Positions 1 to 7,647 of a DNA stretch of 64,000 bases are shown here, piece by piece; positions within the stretch are counted from its first letter, which is position 1; each line of letters starts with the position of its first letter. This DNA is from Acrocarpospora macrocephala (GTDB lineage Bacteria > Actinomycetota > Actinomycetes > Streptosporangiales > Streptosporangiaceae): positions 140,299 through 204,298 of the forward strand of contig NZ_BLAE01000005.1 of assembly GCF_009687865.1 (NCBI RefSeq). The letters run 5' to 3'. The notes under the pieces were generated by a model, which saw nothing but the letters and a program-made list of their open reading frames with translations, was not told the DNA's origin and did not search any database. The position numbers and the translations under genes are program-made.

Positions 1-31
1 GCATATCGTCGGGGGTCGTGGCGATGGTCAT
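1..31 (-). CDS. Start of a DppC-type ABC permease gene (partial, runs off left edge)
   Basis: An ATG at 31 overlaps the TGA of the upstream DppB-like gene in an ATGA junction and opens a frame reading MTIATTPDDM before the window ends. In oligopeptide/nickel ABC operons the second permease (DppC/OppC) normally follows DppB, so this is probably its N-terminus. Only ten residues are visible and no domain can be seen; the identity rests on gene order and translational coupling. Confidence 0.5.
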   Translation of the reverse strand, partial: MTIATTPDDM

Positions 32-993
32 GCGGAGCTCCGCACTGTCGACGCGCCGGCCGAAAGGTCGACGCGCGGATCGAGCTTCGGGTAGAGGACG
101 TCGACGGCCAGGTTGGCGGCGACGTACACCAGGGCGCCGAGGATCACGAGGGCCTGCACGACCGGCAGGTCGTGTGCTTCGACCGACTGGATGGTCAGCC
201 TGCCGACGCCGGGGCGGGAGAACACCGTCTCGACCACGACGGATCCCGACAGCAGCTGGCCGACCAGCATCCCCAGGACGGTGACGGCGGGCAGGGACGC
301 GTTGCGGAAGGCGTGCCGCAGGTGGATCCGGGCTCGAGACGCTCCTTTGGAGCGGGCGGTCGTGACGAACGTCTCGTTGAGGGTGTCGGCCATCCGCTGG
401 CTGAGCAGTTGCGCCAGCGTCGCGGCCGTGGGGATGGCCAGCGCGACAGCGGGCATGAGGAGGCCGGACGCGCCCTCGGCGCCGATCGCCGGCAGCAGCT
501 TCCACCGGAACGAGACGACCTGGATCAGCATGAGCCCGGACCAGAACGTCGGCACGGACACGCCGATCGCCGGGATCGACTGCAGGATCGATCGCAGCGC
601 CCTGCTCTTGACGTACGTGGAGAGCAACCCGATGGACACGCCCGCGATCACGGCCAGCACCAGCGCGCAGGCGGTCAGCTGGAACGTCGGCCCCAGCGAG
701 CGGGCGACGGCGCCGAGCACGCTCTCGCCGGTCCGGTACGAGGTCCCGAGGTCCCCCCGCACCGCGTCCCAGACCATGTCCAGATACTGCGCGTAGAGGG
801 GCCGGTCGAGTCCCAGCCGGGCCCGGAGCTCGTCGGCCTGGGCCGCCGTGGCCACCGACGGCCCATCGCCACTGGACAGCATCGCCTGAACGGGATCGCC
901 TGGGAGCAGGTACAGCACGGCGAACGCCAAGGTGTACGCGGCCCACAGGACGATCAGGGCGTGGAAGACGCGGCGGCGCAGGTATCGCGTCAT
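28..993 (-). CDS. Oligopeptide/nickel-type ABC transporter permease, DppB family
   Basis: This 321-aa inner-membrane permease is of normal length for DppB/OppB/GsiC proteins. It begins with the typical cytoplasmic-basic start and first membrane helix (residues 9-30), followed by the family's LLPGDP motif near residue 29-34. A long extracytoplasmic segment precedes the membrane block at about 100-125. The EAA loop that docks on the ATPase lies near residues 210-230 (FVTTARSKGASRARIHLRHA). It follows the binding-protein gene by 37 nt and overlaps the next permease by 4 nt, so it belongs to the operon that begins with the aminotransferase at 5312. The substrate is unknown; the neighbours suggest a phosphonate or phosphate-containing compound rather than a peptide. 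No ATPase is visible inside the window. Confidence 0.9.
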   Translation of the reverse strand: MTRYLRRRVFHALIVLWAAYTLAFAVLYLLPGDPVQAMLSSGDGPSVATAAQADELRARLGLDRPLYAQYLDMVWDAVRGDLGTSYRTGESVLGAVARSLGPTFQLTACALVLAVIAGVSIGLLSTYVKSRALRSILQSIPAIGVSVPTFWSGLMLIQVVSFRWKLLPAIGAEGASGLLMPAVALAIPTAATLAQLLSQRMADTLNETFVTTARSKGASRARIHLRHAFRNASLPAVTVLGMLVGQLLSGSVVVETVFSRPGVGRLTIQSVEAHDLPVVQALVILGALVYVAANLAVDVLYPKLDPRVDLSAGASTVRSSA

Positions 994-1030
994 GACCGCT
1001 GCCGGCCCCGGGGCGAGTCGCGGCGCGTGC

Positions 1031-2647
1031 TCACGCTGCCTTCCACACGTCGTAGACGACGAAGCGTGACGTGGAGTCGAACGCGAGCCCGCGCACGTCC
1101 GGCGCCGCGGCGTTGGTCTGGCTCAGCTCGATGATGGGGAACGCGTACCCGTGCTCGAGGATGTACGTCTGGAGCTCCTTCGCCGCCGTCGCCCGGCCCT
1201 CCGGATCGCTGATCGAGGCGACCTTCTCAAGCAAGGCGTCGAGCTCGGGATCGTTGACGTTGGTGGTGTTGGCGTTGGCGGAACCGAAGAAGGTGCGCAG
1301 GGCGTCGGGGTCGGCTCGGGTGAAGTTGAACCAGCGCAGCTGGTACTGCTTCGTGTCGCGTGCCGCGTCGTAGGCCTCAGCGGTCATCGGGGACAGCCGG
1401 AGGTCGATTCCGATGTCGAGCAGTTGCTGCTGAGCCAGTTCGAGCGCCGGAGTGCTGGTGCTGACCTTGTCCTCGTACTGAACCGTCACGGTGAGACGAT
1501 TGCCGTTCTTCTCGCGGATTCCGTCGCCGCCGGCACGCCAGCCGGCGTCGTCGAGGAGCTTCGCGGCCTCGTCGGGGCGATAGGCGAGCATGGCGGTCAG
1601 GTCGGCGAACATCGGTGTCGTCGCCGACAGAACGCTGCGCGCGCCCTCGACGTCGGGGCCCTGCACCGTGTGGGCGATCTGGCTGCGGTTGATGCCCATC
1701 TGGATGGCTCGCCGGACGGCCAGGTCGCTCAGCACCGGATCGGCGGCGTTCGGGTGCATGTGGAAGGGGATGCCGGGGCTCGGGCGGCTGTAGATGGTGA
1801 GGCCTTCGGCGTCGAGCCGCTGGATGTCCTGCGGTTCGACGCTCAACATGGCATCCACCTCACCTGAGATGAGAGCACCGGCGCGGACCCCGGATTCCGG
1901 CACGATTCGGAAGTTGATGGCGTCGAGGTAGGCATCACCGCTGTGTTCCGCCGCCGCCGAACTCCAGCCGTAGCCCTCCCGCCGCTTCACCATCACGTTC
2001 TGATCTGGCGTGTAGCTCTCGAACACGAACGGTCCCGTGCCGACCACGGCACCCTGGCAGCGACGCTCTGGGGTGGCGGCCAGCGTGTCGAGGGACAGGA
2101 TGCTCAAGGAGGTGGTCGTCGTCGCCTGCAGGAACTGGGCGTTCGGGGTGCTGAACTTCACGGTGAACTCGGTGGGCGAGGCCACGACGGTTCCCGCGTA
2201 GCCGGCGAGGTAGCTGGAGCCCGTCTGGTTGACGGCGCCGAGCTCGACGATCTTGTCGAAGTTGGCTTTGACCACCTGGGCGTTGAGCGGGCTGCCGTCG
2301 CTGAAGGTGACACCCTCACGCAACTCGAAGGCGAAGCTCGTGGAGTCGTCGTTCACTTTCCAGGATTCGGCCAGCCAGGGAACGATCTTGCCCGTGGCGG
2401 GATCCTGGTCGGTGAGGGAGTCGGCGAGACTCCGGGTCATCGTGATGAACGCGGTCGCGGTGACCTGGTGGGGGTCGACGCAGCCTGCGTCGGAATGGAC
2501 GGCGAGCCTGAGCGTGCCTCCGGCGGTGGGGGCACCGCCGGCTGCCGGGCGCTTGCCGGTGTCGTTGGCGGGTGAGCCGCCGCAAGCGGCGAGGACCATC
2601 AATCCGGCGAGCGAGAACAGGCCGAGGCTGGTAGGTGGACGGCGCAT
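1031..2647 (-). CDS. ABC transporter substrate-binding lipoprotein, SBP_bac_5 family
   Basis: This is a 538-aa extracytoplasmic solute-binding protein of the DppA/OppA class. From the chosen ATG it reads MRRPPTSLGLFSLAG and reaches a lipobox LAAC with Cys22, so it should be a membrane-anchored lipoprotein. The start at 2647 is preferred because AGGAAA sits about 7 nt upstream. An in-frame ATG at 2665 and a TTG at 2695 that overlaps the upstream stop are alternatives; the TTG would couple it to the phosphohydrolase gene. The mature region carries family-5 features such as an N-terminal D-P-H-Q segment after the first strand and a long bilobed body. It is cotranscribed with the DppB-like permease 37 nt downstream. 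Class I am sure of; ligand I am not, since SBP_5 proteins bind peptides, opines, nickel, glycosides and phosphonate-like solutes. Confidence 0.88.
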   Translation of the reverse strand: MRRPPTSLGLFSLAGLMVLAACGGSPANDTGKRPAAGGAPTAGGTLRLAVHSDAGCVDPHQVTATAFITMTRSLADSLTDQDPATGKIVPWLAESWKVNDDSTSFAFELREGVTFSDGSPLNAQVVKANFDKIVELGAVNQTGSSYLAGYAGTVVASPTEFTVKFSTPNAQFLQATTTTSLSILSLDTLAATPERRCQGAVVGTGPFVFESYTPDQNVMVKRREGYGWSSAAAEHSGDAYLDAINFRIVPESGVRAGALISGEVDAMLSVEPQDIQRLDAEGLTIYSRPSPGIPFHMHPNAADPVLSDLAVRRAIQMGINRSQIAHTVQGPDVEGARSVLSATTPMFADLTAMLAYRPDEAAKLLDDAGWRAGGDGIREKNGNRLTVTVQYEDKVSTSTPALELAQQQLLDIGIDLRLSPMTAEAYDAARDTKQYQLRWFNFTRADPDALRTFFGSANANTTNVNDPELDALLEKVASISDPEGRATAAKELQTYILEHGYAFPIIELSQTNAAAPDVRGLAFDSTSRFVVYDVWKAA

Positions 2648-2691
2648 GGTGCGTTTCCTATTCATGGTGATGTGATCGGGATGGCGGCGGC

Positions 2692-4131
2692 TCAACAGGC
2701 CGGCACGCCGAGCAAGTACGTGCTGTCGCCGACGTAGGCGACGCCCATGTCGGTGTGCGCTACGGTGCCGGCGGTGACAGTCGGAGCAGGGGGATCGGTG
2801 CGGCCGGGTGCCAGCCGAAGTGTTTCGTGGAGGACGCGTCCGTCCCAGTGCGGCGCGGTCTCTCCGGTGACGAGGTAGGCCATCGTCGCCCCGACGTCCA
2901 CGAGTCCGGCCGGGATCTCGCTGCGTGTCGCGGACCGGAACGATGGGCCGTGGAGGATGAGGGGGATCTCGAGATCGTCGCGATGTGAGGTGCCGTGCGT
3001 GGCCTTCAGCGCGTACGTGGTGGGATCCTGCTCCGCTGACACCGTCGCGGTGTTCCAGGTAGCGGGCCCACGGTCGGTTGCGATGGATCCCATGGTCACG
3101 AGCAGGTCAGGGGACCGGGTGGGGTGCTTGCAGCCGGCCGTGGCGAGTGGGATCACGGGTGAGGTCCGATCATCGTCGGCGTACACCGTGCCCGCCCATG
3201 CCTGGTCAAGAGCCCACCGCGCCAGATCGTCGACGGGAACCTGATCGGCGGTGCGATAGACCAGCAACGCTCCGTCGTTCGGGACGAACGCCAGGCTGGT
3301 GGCCGCCGGGCCCAGGTCTCGGTAGGCGTCGAGATCGGGGCGGGCTGTCGCGCCGGTCGTGCGGGCCCCGTGATCTGAAGTCACGATCACGTCGATTGGC
3401 CGGCCGTGCTGCGATGCGGCGTCGAGCAGTCGCTGGAGCGCCTGGTCGGCGGCTCGGATTGCTCGCCGGGTGAGGGGGTGGTCGATGCCGTGGTGGTGTT
3501 GCGCGGAGTCGGGCTCACCGCTCCAGAAGACGAGCAGCGCCGTCGCCGGGTCAGGCACCATCAAGGTCGCGGCGACGTCGCTTGCCCAGGTGAGGAGGTC
3601 GAGCGATGCCGTCTCTCCGGTCGCCGCGGGGCGCGGTCCGATCGCGTGGACGATTCGCGCCTGGAGTGTCGCGGGCGTGGTGAGGGGTTCGTCGGCGGAG
3701 GCCGATGCGCGCACGACCGTACCGCCCGAGGTCGACGCGTCGGGATAGAGCAGATGCGTGCAGCCTGCCGAGCCCGTGCCGATGACGGCCATGCGATGAC
3801 CGCGTTCCGCGAGGAACGCGCCGATGGTGGGCACATCGACGACGGCGCCGTAGATCGCGGCGAGAACGTTCAGGTCGGTGACCGAGCCGGTGGAGGCGAC
3901 ACCGTGGCCGGGAGCGTAGACATGGTTGCCGATGATGCCGGTGGCGCCTGGCAGGCAGGCCGTGGCGAGAGCGGCGGCGGCTGGGCGGGTGAGGGCCGGC
4001 ACCACTGTCACCGCGGTCGTGCACTCGGTGCCCTCGGTTTGGAGCCGGTGCAGGCAGGGTGTGTCGGTGGAGTTGATCGACCGCTTCTGAAGCCCGTCGA
4101 CGACGAAGATGAGACGCAGCGGCTTGGTCAT
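2692..4131 (-). CDS. Alkaline-phosphatase-superfamily phosphohydrolase (NPP / phosphonoacetate hydrolase-like)
   Basis: This 479-aa enzyme has the complete two-metal centre of the alkaline phosphatase superfamily. Visible candidates are Asp12 (FVVDGL), nucleophile Thr48 (PALTRP, followed by GIIGNH), Asp208 and His212 (EPDSAQHH), Asp253-His254 (TSDHGA) and His378. The order and spacing match nucleotide pyrophosphatase/phosphodiesterases. They also match what I recall of the C-P bond-cleaving phosphonoacetate hydrolase PhnA (Asp29, Thr68, Asp211, His215, Asp250-His251, His377). No signal peptide is seen, so it is probably cytosolic. It overlaps the upstream aminotransferase stop by an ATGA junction and precedes the ABC binding-protein gene. 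With a phosphonatase-like HAD enzyme encoded divergently, hydrolysis of a phosphonate or phosphate ester taken up by the adjacent transporter is the best guess. Superfamily is sure; reaction is inference. Confidence 0.8.
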   Translation of the reverse strand: MTKPLRLIFVVDGLQKRSINSTDTPCLHRLQTEGTECTTAVTVVPALTRPAAAALATACLPGATGIIGNHVYAPGHGVASTGSVTDLNVLAAIYGAVVDVPTIGAFLAERGHRMAVIGTGSAGCTHLLYPDASTSGGTVVRASASADEPLTTPATLQARIVHAIGPRPAATGETASLDLLTWASDVAATLMVPDPATALLVFWSGEPDSAQHHHGIDHPLTRRAIRAADQALQRLLDAASQHGRPIDVIVTSDHGARTTGATARPDLDAYRDLGPAATSLAFVPNDGALLVYRTADQVPVDDLARWALDQAWAGTVYADDDRTSPVIPLATAGCKHPTRSPDLLVTMGSIATDRGPATWNTATVSAEQDPTTYALKATHGTSHRDDLEIPLILHGPSFRSATRSEIPAGLVDVGATMAYLVTGETAPHWDGRVLHETLRLAPGRTDPPAPTVTAGTVAHTDMGVAYVGDSTYLLGVPAC

Positions 4132-5312
4132 GCTGTTCGTCCGAGATGGTCTGCGATGAAGGCGACGCCCTGGTCGAGCAGGGCGTCGTCGATCGCGTAG
4201 CTGATCCGGAGGTAGCCGGGCTGGCCGAAGGATCGGCCGGGGACGGTCACGATGCCACCCAGTTCGAGCAGCTCGGCGGCGATCGTGACGTCGTCGCCAT
4301 GCAGCTGGATATATAGGTAGAAGGCGCCGGTAGCGGTGGGAGGCGCGGCGAGGGCTCCGGAGAGTGCGGCGATGGCCCGATCCCGGCGCAGCTCGAGGCG
4401 TTGCCGGAAGCGCTCGGTGACATCCGGCCCGGTGACGGCCGCCAGCGCCGCGTGCTGGGCGATCTGGTTGACGTTGGAGGTCGTGTGCGACTGGATGGCG
4501 ACAGCGCGATCGACGATCGGTTGGGGTCCGACCAGCCAGCCGACTCTCCAGCCGGTCATCGCGTATGCCTTGCTCACACTTCCGACCGAGATCAGCCGGT
4601 CGACGATGGGCGGAAACGCGATCGCGGGTGAGATGGCGTCGATGCCGTAGGTGAGTCGCGCGTACGTCTCATCCATGATCAGCCAGACGTTCCGGCGCGC
4701 CGCCCACCGCGCGATCGCCTCGAGATCGGACCGCTCGTAGACGTGGCCGGTCGGATTGTGCGGCGACACCAGAATCAGCGCGACGGTGGCATCGGATGCC
4801 GCGTGTTCGAGATCGCCGGCGGTCACCCGCAGATCGGCCGTGCTCGGCGGGACCAAGCGCGGGGTCCCGCCCGCGAGTGTGACCATCGACGGAAAGCTGA
4901 CCCAGTACGGCGTGGGGATCAGAACCTCTCCACCGGAACGGTCGAGCACCGCGAGCAACGCGTTGAACAGTGCCTGCTTGGCGCCGTTGGTGATCGCCAC
5001 CTGGGCGCGCCCGATGGGCGTGCCGAGCCGATCGGTGGCTTGGGCGGCGATCGCGTCACGGAGTCGCGGAAGGCCTGATGCCGGGCCGTACCGGTGGTTG
5101 TCCGGATTGGCCGCGGCTTTCACGGCGGCGGCGACGACATGGTCGGGTGTCGGGAAGTCGAGCTCTCCAGCGGACAGGTCGATCACGGGGCGGCCCGCGG
5201 AACGGAGCTCGTTCGCCTTCTCTCGCAGTGCCGCTGTGGGCGACAGCGCGATGGGCGCGGAAATTGTCACGCGCTGGACGCTATGAGCCAGATGTGTAGC
5301 CAAGTCGACCAC
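4128..5312 (-). CDS. PLP-dependent class I/II aminotransferase (aspartate aminotransferase fold)
   Basis: This is a 394-aa fold-type I aminotransferase. The pyridoxal lysine is Lys248 in SVSKAYAMTGWRVGW. Other cofactor contacts are Asn186 (SPHNPTG), Asp214 (IMDETY) and Tyr217. The C-terminal substrate-carboxylate arginine is in GYLRISYA. It resembles AspB/AlaT-type enzymes rather than the class V AEP aminotransferase PhnW. It is the first gene of the minus-strand operon and overlaps the phosphohydrolase by ATGA. The GTG at 5312 has no good ribosome site; a TTG at 5303 with GAGG 8 nt upstream, or a GTG at 5270, could be the real start. A strong-looking GGAGG about 20 nt upstream appears to be part of an operator. 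It could deaminate an amino-phosphonate or amino-phosphate substrate, but this is inferred from context only. Confidence 0.88.
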   Translation of the reverse strand: MVDLATHLAHSVQRVTISAPIALSPTAALREKANELRSAGRPVIDLSAGELDFPTPDHVVAAAVKAAANPDNHRYGPASGLPRLRDAIAAQATDRLGTPIGRAQVAITNGAKQALFNALLAVLDRSGGEVLIPTPYWVSFPSMVTLAGGTPRLVPPSTADLRVTAGDLEHAASDATVALILVSPHNPTGHVYERSDLEAIARWAARRNVWLIMDETYARLTYGIDAISPAIAFPPIVDRLISVGSVSKAYAMTGWRVGWLVGPQPIVDRAVAIQSHTTSNVNQIAQHAALAAVTGPDVTERFRQRLELRRDRAIAALSGALAAPPTATGAFYLYIQLHGDDVTIAAELLELGGIVTVPGRSFGQPGYLRISYAIDDALLDQGVAFIADHLGRTA

Positions 5313-5329
5313 CTCGTTACAGCCGGATG

Positions 5330-5370
5330 AATCCTCCTTATACTTGATAGCAGCAAGGAGGATTCCTTGC
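5330..5370. promoter_or_regulatory. Nested palindromes between aminotransferase operon and rpiR-type gene
   Basis: Two overlapping perfect inverted repeats lie in the 91-bp divergent promoter region. AATCCTCCTT (5330-5339) pairs with AAGGAGGATT (5355-5364). GCAAGGA (5353-5359) pairs with TCCTTGC (5364-5370). They overlap the predicted -35 of the regulator and lie just upstream of the aminotransferase start, so they are likely binding sites for the RpiR-type protein. A third small repeat, ATACT/AGTAT, surrounds the regulator's start codon. The GGAGG in the left arm mimics a ribosome site but is about 20 nt from any start. Confidence 0.55.
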
Positions 5371-5396
5371 TAGCTCACTGTTGCGGGATCTATACT
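5367..5396 (+). promoter_or_regulatory. Probable promoter giving a leaderless rpiR-type transcript
   Basis: TTGCTA (5367-5372) and TATACT (5391-5396) are separated by 18 nt. The ATG at 5404 is only 8 nt beyond the -10 box, and no Shine-Dalgarno sequence precedes it. A leaderless mRNA, common in actinomycetes, is therefore likely. The -35 overlaps the right arm of the GCAAGGA palindrome, which fits autorepression. Confidence 0.5.
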
Positions 5397-5403
5397 CCTC
5401 AGT

Positions 5404-6309
5404 ATGAAATCGCGTCCCAGCAAGGGCCAGCACGAGCCCACCCCGCTTCGCGGGGGTGAGGTGTCGGCGCGGATCCAGGCCGCTCGATCGACACTGGTGC
5501 CCAGCGAACTCAAGGTGATAGAGCTGATCGTCGCCGACCCGCAGCGTGTCCTCACGTCCTCGGCGGCGGAAGTGGCCGTCGCCGCTGGAACGGCTGAGTC
5601 CACCGTCATCCGCGCGTGTCAACGGATCGGATTCAAGGGCTTCCATGACGTCAAGCTGGCCCTCGCCCGCGATACCGCGGTGCAGACGCGGGCGGACGAC
5701 GAGCTCGAGCGCTCGCGCGACCTGGGTCCCGGCACTCCTCGCACCGACATTCCGGCCCTCGTGCTCCGCGAGAGCGCGATCGCCATCAGTGACGCGCTGC
5801 AGACGCTGGACGTCAACGCCTTCGCCGACGCGGTCGGTTCGGTCGCCGACGCGAAGCGGGTCCTGGTCATCGGCAACGGCACGTCCGCCGCGCCCGCGCA
5901 CGACGTCGCCTACCGGCTGGCCACGCTCGGCCTCGTGAGCAGCAACCCGGCCGATGCCTTCGGGCAGCACCTCGCGGCCCACAGTCTCGACGAGCGTGAC
6001 GTGCTCATAGCCATCAGCCACACCGGCGCGACACGCGAAACCCTGACCCCCGCCGAGGTCGCGCGGCAGAACGGCGCCCGCGTCGTCGCGGTGACCAGTT
6101 ACGCCCGGTCGGCGCTCACCGTCCTCGCGGATCACGTGCTCGTCGCCGGCGGGCCCGAACTCGGGTTTCGTCAGGAAGCGATGACGAGCCGTCTCGCGCA
6201 TCTGGCCGTGCTCGACTCGCTGTTCGTGGGTGTCGCGCTCACCCGGCCGAAACGATCGCGTGAGTTCCTCGACGTCATGGCGCGAGTCACCGCAGAGCAC
6301 AGCCTCTGA
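5404..6309 (+). CDS. MurR/RpiR-family transcriptional regulator (HTH_6 + SIS)
   Basis: This 301-aa regulator has an N-terminal RpiR winged HTH (about residues 25-100; LTSSAAEVAVAAGTAESTVI and RACQRIGFKGFHDVK are the recognition region). A C-terminal SIS sugar-phosphate/phospho-ligand domain follows (about 135-280; VLVIGNGTSA, ISHTGATRET). Such proteins sense phosphorylated metabolites in the cytosol. It is divergent from the aminotransferase operon and followed 24 nt later by the phosphonatase-like gene. It probably controls both units through the palindromes upstream. A phospho-ligand sensor fits a phosphonate or phospho-amino compound pathway. The start is fixed by the likely leaderless promoter. 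Confidence 0.88.
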   Translation: MKSRPSKGQHEPTPLRGGEVSARIQAARSTLVPSELKVIELIVADPQRVLTSSAAEVAVAAGTAESTVIRACQRIGFKGFHDVKLALARDTAVQTRADDELERSRDLGPGTPRTDIPALVLRESAIAISDALQTLDVNAFADAVGSVADAKRVLVIGNGTSAAPAHDVAYRLATLGLVSSNPADAFGQHLAAHSLDERDVLIAISHTGATRETLTPAEVARQNGARVVAVTSYARSALTVLADHVLVAGGPELGFRQEAMTSRLAHLAVLDSLFVGVALTRPKRSREFLDVMARVTAEHSL

Positions 6310-6333
6310 ACCTGGATACGCAAAGGACTCGGT

Positions 6334-7029
6334 ATGGCTTCCCCCAGAGACCTCTTCAGGCTCGCCGCGCTCGACATGAACGGCACGACCGTCGAAGACA
6401 GCGGCATTTTCGAGTCGTCGCTGCGCCACGGGCTCGCCGAGGTGAGCCTTCCTTACCCCGAACCCGACGTGCTGGCGCCGCTGCGCGGCATGGCGAAGGC
6501 CGAGATGTTCCGGCGGCTCATCCCCGACCCGGCACTATCCGATCTGGCCTACCACGCGTTCACCGCCGCATTCCACACCTCGATCCGCGACGGAGCGGTC
6601 AAGCCGGTCGACGGTGCGAGTGAGGTCTTCAGCGAGCTTCGCGAGCTCGGGCTGCGCGTTTGCCTGATCACCGGGTTCCCGCCCGACCTGCAGAACGCGA
6701 TCATTCGCGCCCTCGACTGGGACGAGCTGATCGACCTGTCGGTCAGCTCCGACGAAGTCCCCCAGGGCCGGCCGCACCCCGACGTCATCCTCCACGCCGC
6801 CGAAAATCTCGGTGTCACCGATCGCCGGCGTGTCGTCGTCGTCGGGGACACCGTCAACGACCTGCTCGCCGGCGAACGAGCGGGAGCGGGCCTGCTGGCC
6901 GGTGTGCTCACCGGTTCACACGACGCGGCAAAACTGCGCACCGTGCCAGGCGCACATGTGATCGACAGCGTCGCACAACTCCCGGCACTCCTGACCACCG
7001 TCGCCGAGGGAACGGCGACCGTCCTCTGA
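6334..7029 (+). CDS. Phosphonatase-like HAD-superfamily hydrolase (PhnX-related)
   Basis: This 231-aa HAD protein resembles phosphonoacetaldehyde hydrolase rather than an ordinary phosphatase. The nucleophile Asp14 sits in DMNGTTV; the usual second Asp of DxD is absent, as in PhnX (DWAGTTV). Lys55 in GMAKAEMF lies exactly 41 residues after the nucleophile, the same distance as the Schiff-base Lys53 from Asp12 in the Bacillus cereus enzyme as I recall it. The SDEVPQGRPHP segment with Arg146 and the acidic GDTVND motif (Asp172, Asp176) also match. AAAGGA lies upstream of the ATG. It is cotranscribed with the RpiR regulator. C-P bond cleavage or a related aldehyde-phosphonate reaction is a strong but unproven inference; the family also has phosphonatase-like members of unknown substrate. 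Confidence 0.78.
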   Translation: MASPRDLFRLAALDMNGTTVEDSGIFESSLRHGLAEVSLPYPEPDVLAPLRGMAKAEMFRRLIPDPALSDLAYHAFTAAFHTSIRDGAVKPVDGASEVFSELRELGLRVCLITGFPPDLQNAIIRALDWDELIDLSVSSDEVPQGRPHPDVILHAAENLGVTDRRRVVVVGDTVNDLLAGERAGAGLLAGVLTGSHDAAKLRTVPGAHVIDSVAQLPALLTTVAEGTATVL

Positions 7030-7158
7030 CAGACGTGGCCAGCGCCCTCGACGGCGAAGTCCAGCGCAGGACGGTCGAGGAACCGGATCGATCCGGCTGA
7101 CGATCGTGATCGGTGCGGTTGCCGCTTTGGTCGTACTCGATCGGGGACGTTTGGTCCG

Positions 7159-7647
7159 TCAGAGGGACTTCGCGAGTTCGACCAGTTGGTCCAGTGCCAT
7201 GCCCCAGCCTTCGGCGAAGCCCATGTCCTCGTGTGTCTTTCTTGTTGAGGAGTCGGCGTGCATTGCGATGGCGGTGTACTTCGTGCCGTTGCCGTCGGGC
7301 TTGATGTTGATCACCGCGGTGAACGGGAAGTCGGCCTCGCCCTCGGTGGTCTGCGGGCGGAAGCCGGGGCCCAGGCCTGAGGTGAAGATCAGCGTCGAGC
7401 CCTCCTCGACCAGGAGGATGCAGCCGCTGTTCGGGTATTCCTCGCCTTCGGGCGAGCGCATGGTGGTGTTGAACCTGCCGCCGGGCCGCAGGTCGATCTC
7501 GCAGAAGGGGGTCGACCAGGGCCTCGGGGCGAACCACTGCTTGAGCAGTTCGGGGGTGGTCCAGGCCTTCCAGACCAGTTCGGGGGCGACGTCGACGGTG
7601 CGCTCGAGAACGAGATCGAGTTCCGGGTTCAGGGTGTAGACGGTCAT
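7159..7647 (-). CDS. SRPBCC/AHSA1-family protein
   Basis: This is a 162-aa helix-grip (START-like) protein of the activator-of-Hsp90-ATPase-1 class. Typical features are the N-terminal ERTVDVAPELVWKAWTTPELLKQW, the central DLRPGGRF, and the C-terminal HEDMGFAEGWGMALDQLVEL helix. The ATG at 7647 overlaps the ArsR gene's TGA (ATGA). These regulator/AHSA1 pairs are very common in soil actinobacteria; the binding ligand and physiological role are generally unknown. It converges on the HAD gene across a 129-bp gap that holds only a small palindrome (7083-7096). Confidence 0.88.
   Translation of the reverse strand: MTVYTLNPELDLVLERTVDVAPELVWKAWTTPELLKQWFAPRPWSTPFCEIDLRPGGRFNTTMRSPEGEEYPNSGCILLVEEGSTLIFTSGLGPGFRPQTTEGEADFPFTAVINIKPDGNGTKYTAIAMHADSSTRKTHEDMGFAEGWGMALDQLVELAKSL

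Noticed and set aside
2316..2585. Arg/His-rich open frames on both strands throughout the window
   Set aside because: They overlap well-supported genes, are dominated by Arg, Pro, Gly and Ala from GC-rich third positions, and show no domain; they are shadows.
5336..5364. GGAGG upstream of the aminotransferase as its Shine-Dalgarno
   Set aside because: It is about 20 nt from the GTG with no in-frame start codon between, and it is part of a perfect palindrome.
7083..7096. CCGGATCGATCCGG palindrome after the HAD gene as a terminator
   Set aside because: Seven-base arms with no loop and no U tract do not make a convincing hairpin.
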